Positions 22,704 to 22,705 of a stretch of DNA of 22,705 bases are shown one piece after another. The DNA lies in assembly GCA_965365285.1 (NCBI GenBank), contig CBDUBC010000037.1, positions 1 to 22,705 on the forward strand. The letters run 5' to 3'. A program made the position numbers and the translations under genes. The notes beneath the pieces were generated by a model that was given only the letters and a program-made list of their open reading frames with translations, was not told where the DNA came from and made no database searches. Origin of the DNA: JAURDE01 sp965365285 (GTDB taxonomy: Bacteria > Bdellovibrionota > Bacteriovoracia > Bacteriovoracales > Bacteriovoracaceae). Positions within the stretch are counted from its first letter, which is position 1. Every line of letters begins with the position of its first letter.

Positions 22704-22705
22704 GT

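Overview
The window is AT-rich and gene-dense. It looks like the chromosome of a Gram-negative predatory bacterium of the Bdellovibrionota, probably a Bacteriovorax/Halobacteriovorax-like lineage. This is inferred from three things: a TIGR02147/DUF4423-type regulator, many secreted outer-membrane barrels and lipoproteins, and a very large fibre with a C-terminal S74 chaperone like the prey-recognition fibres of Bdellovibrio. There is no direct taxonomic marker (no rRNA or tRNA), so the lineage is not proven.

Layout. 1-854: 3' end of a type-2 (DUF4147/MOFRL) glycerate kinase. 841-3381 (minus): a TIGR02147 regulator overlapping by ATGA a secreted HExxHxxGxxD putative metalloprotease, followed by a barrel-like lipoprotein. 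3497-4348 (minus): an unknown lipoprotein with a clear terminator hairpin. 4485-5123 (plus): a five-helix membrane protein. 5120-7192 (minus): an exported coiled-coil/barrel protein and then a cytoplasmic CE4-like deacetylase. 7438-12225 (plus): a 1595-residue surface lipoprotein built of Ig-like sandwiches. 12222-13076 (minus): a barrel lipoprotein. 13352-18982 (plus): an ~1876-residue lipoprotein fibre with a phage-tail-like shaft, a duplicated 212-residue module and a self-cleaving S74 chaperone. 18979-21844 (minus): a tightly coupled trio of tyrosine recombinase, outer-membrane barrel and CheD-CheR fusion enzyme. 21904-22539 (minus): a class A acid phosphatase. At the right edge is a possible C-terminal scrap of another minus-strand gene.

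The centre (5984-18982) reads as a surface-display region. Two giant exported lipoproteins each have a divergent upstream neighbour and a convergent downstream neighbour, and several of these neighbours are predicted barrels. A good sigma-28 (FliA)-like promoter lies just before the first giant gene and a weaker one before the second. In Bdellovibrio sigma-28 drives attack-phase genes, so an attack-phase, prey-contact role is a reasonable hypothesis. The fused CheD-CheR protein joins receptor deamidation to receptor methylation in one polypeptide and is the most unusual enzyme here.

All four plus-strand genes end inside a convergent minus-strand gene, three of them by sharing a 4-base TTAG or CTAG. 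No intergenic stretch exceeds 300 bases; the longest are 7193-7437 and 13077-13351, both divergent promoter regions. I saw no tRNA, rRNA, CRISPR array, insertion sequence or prophage.
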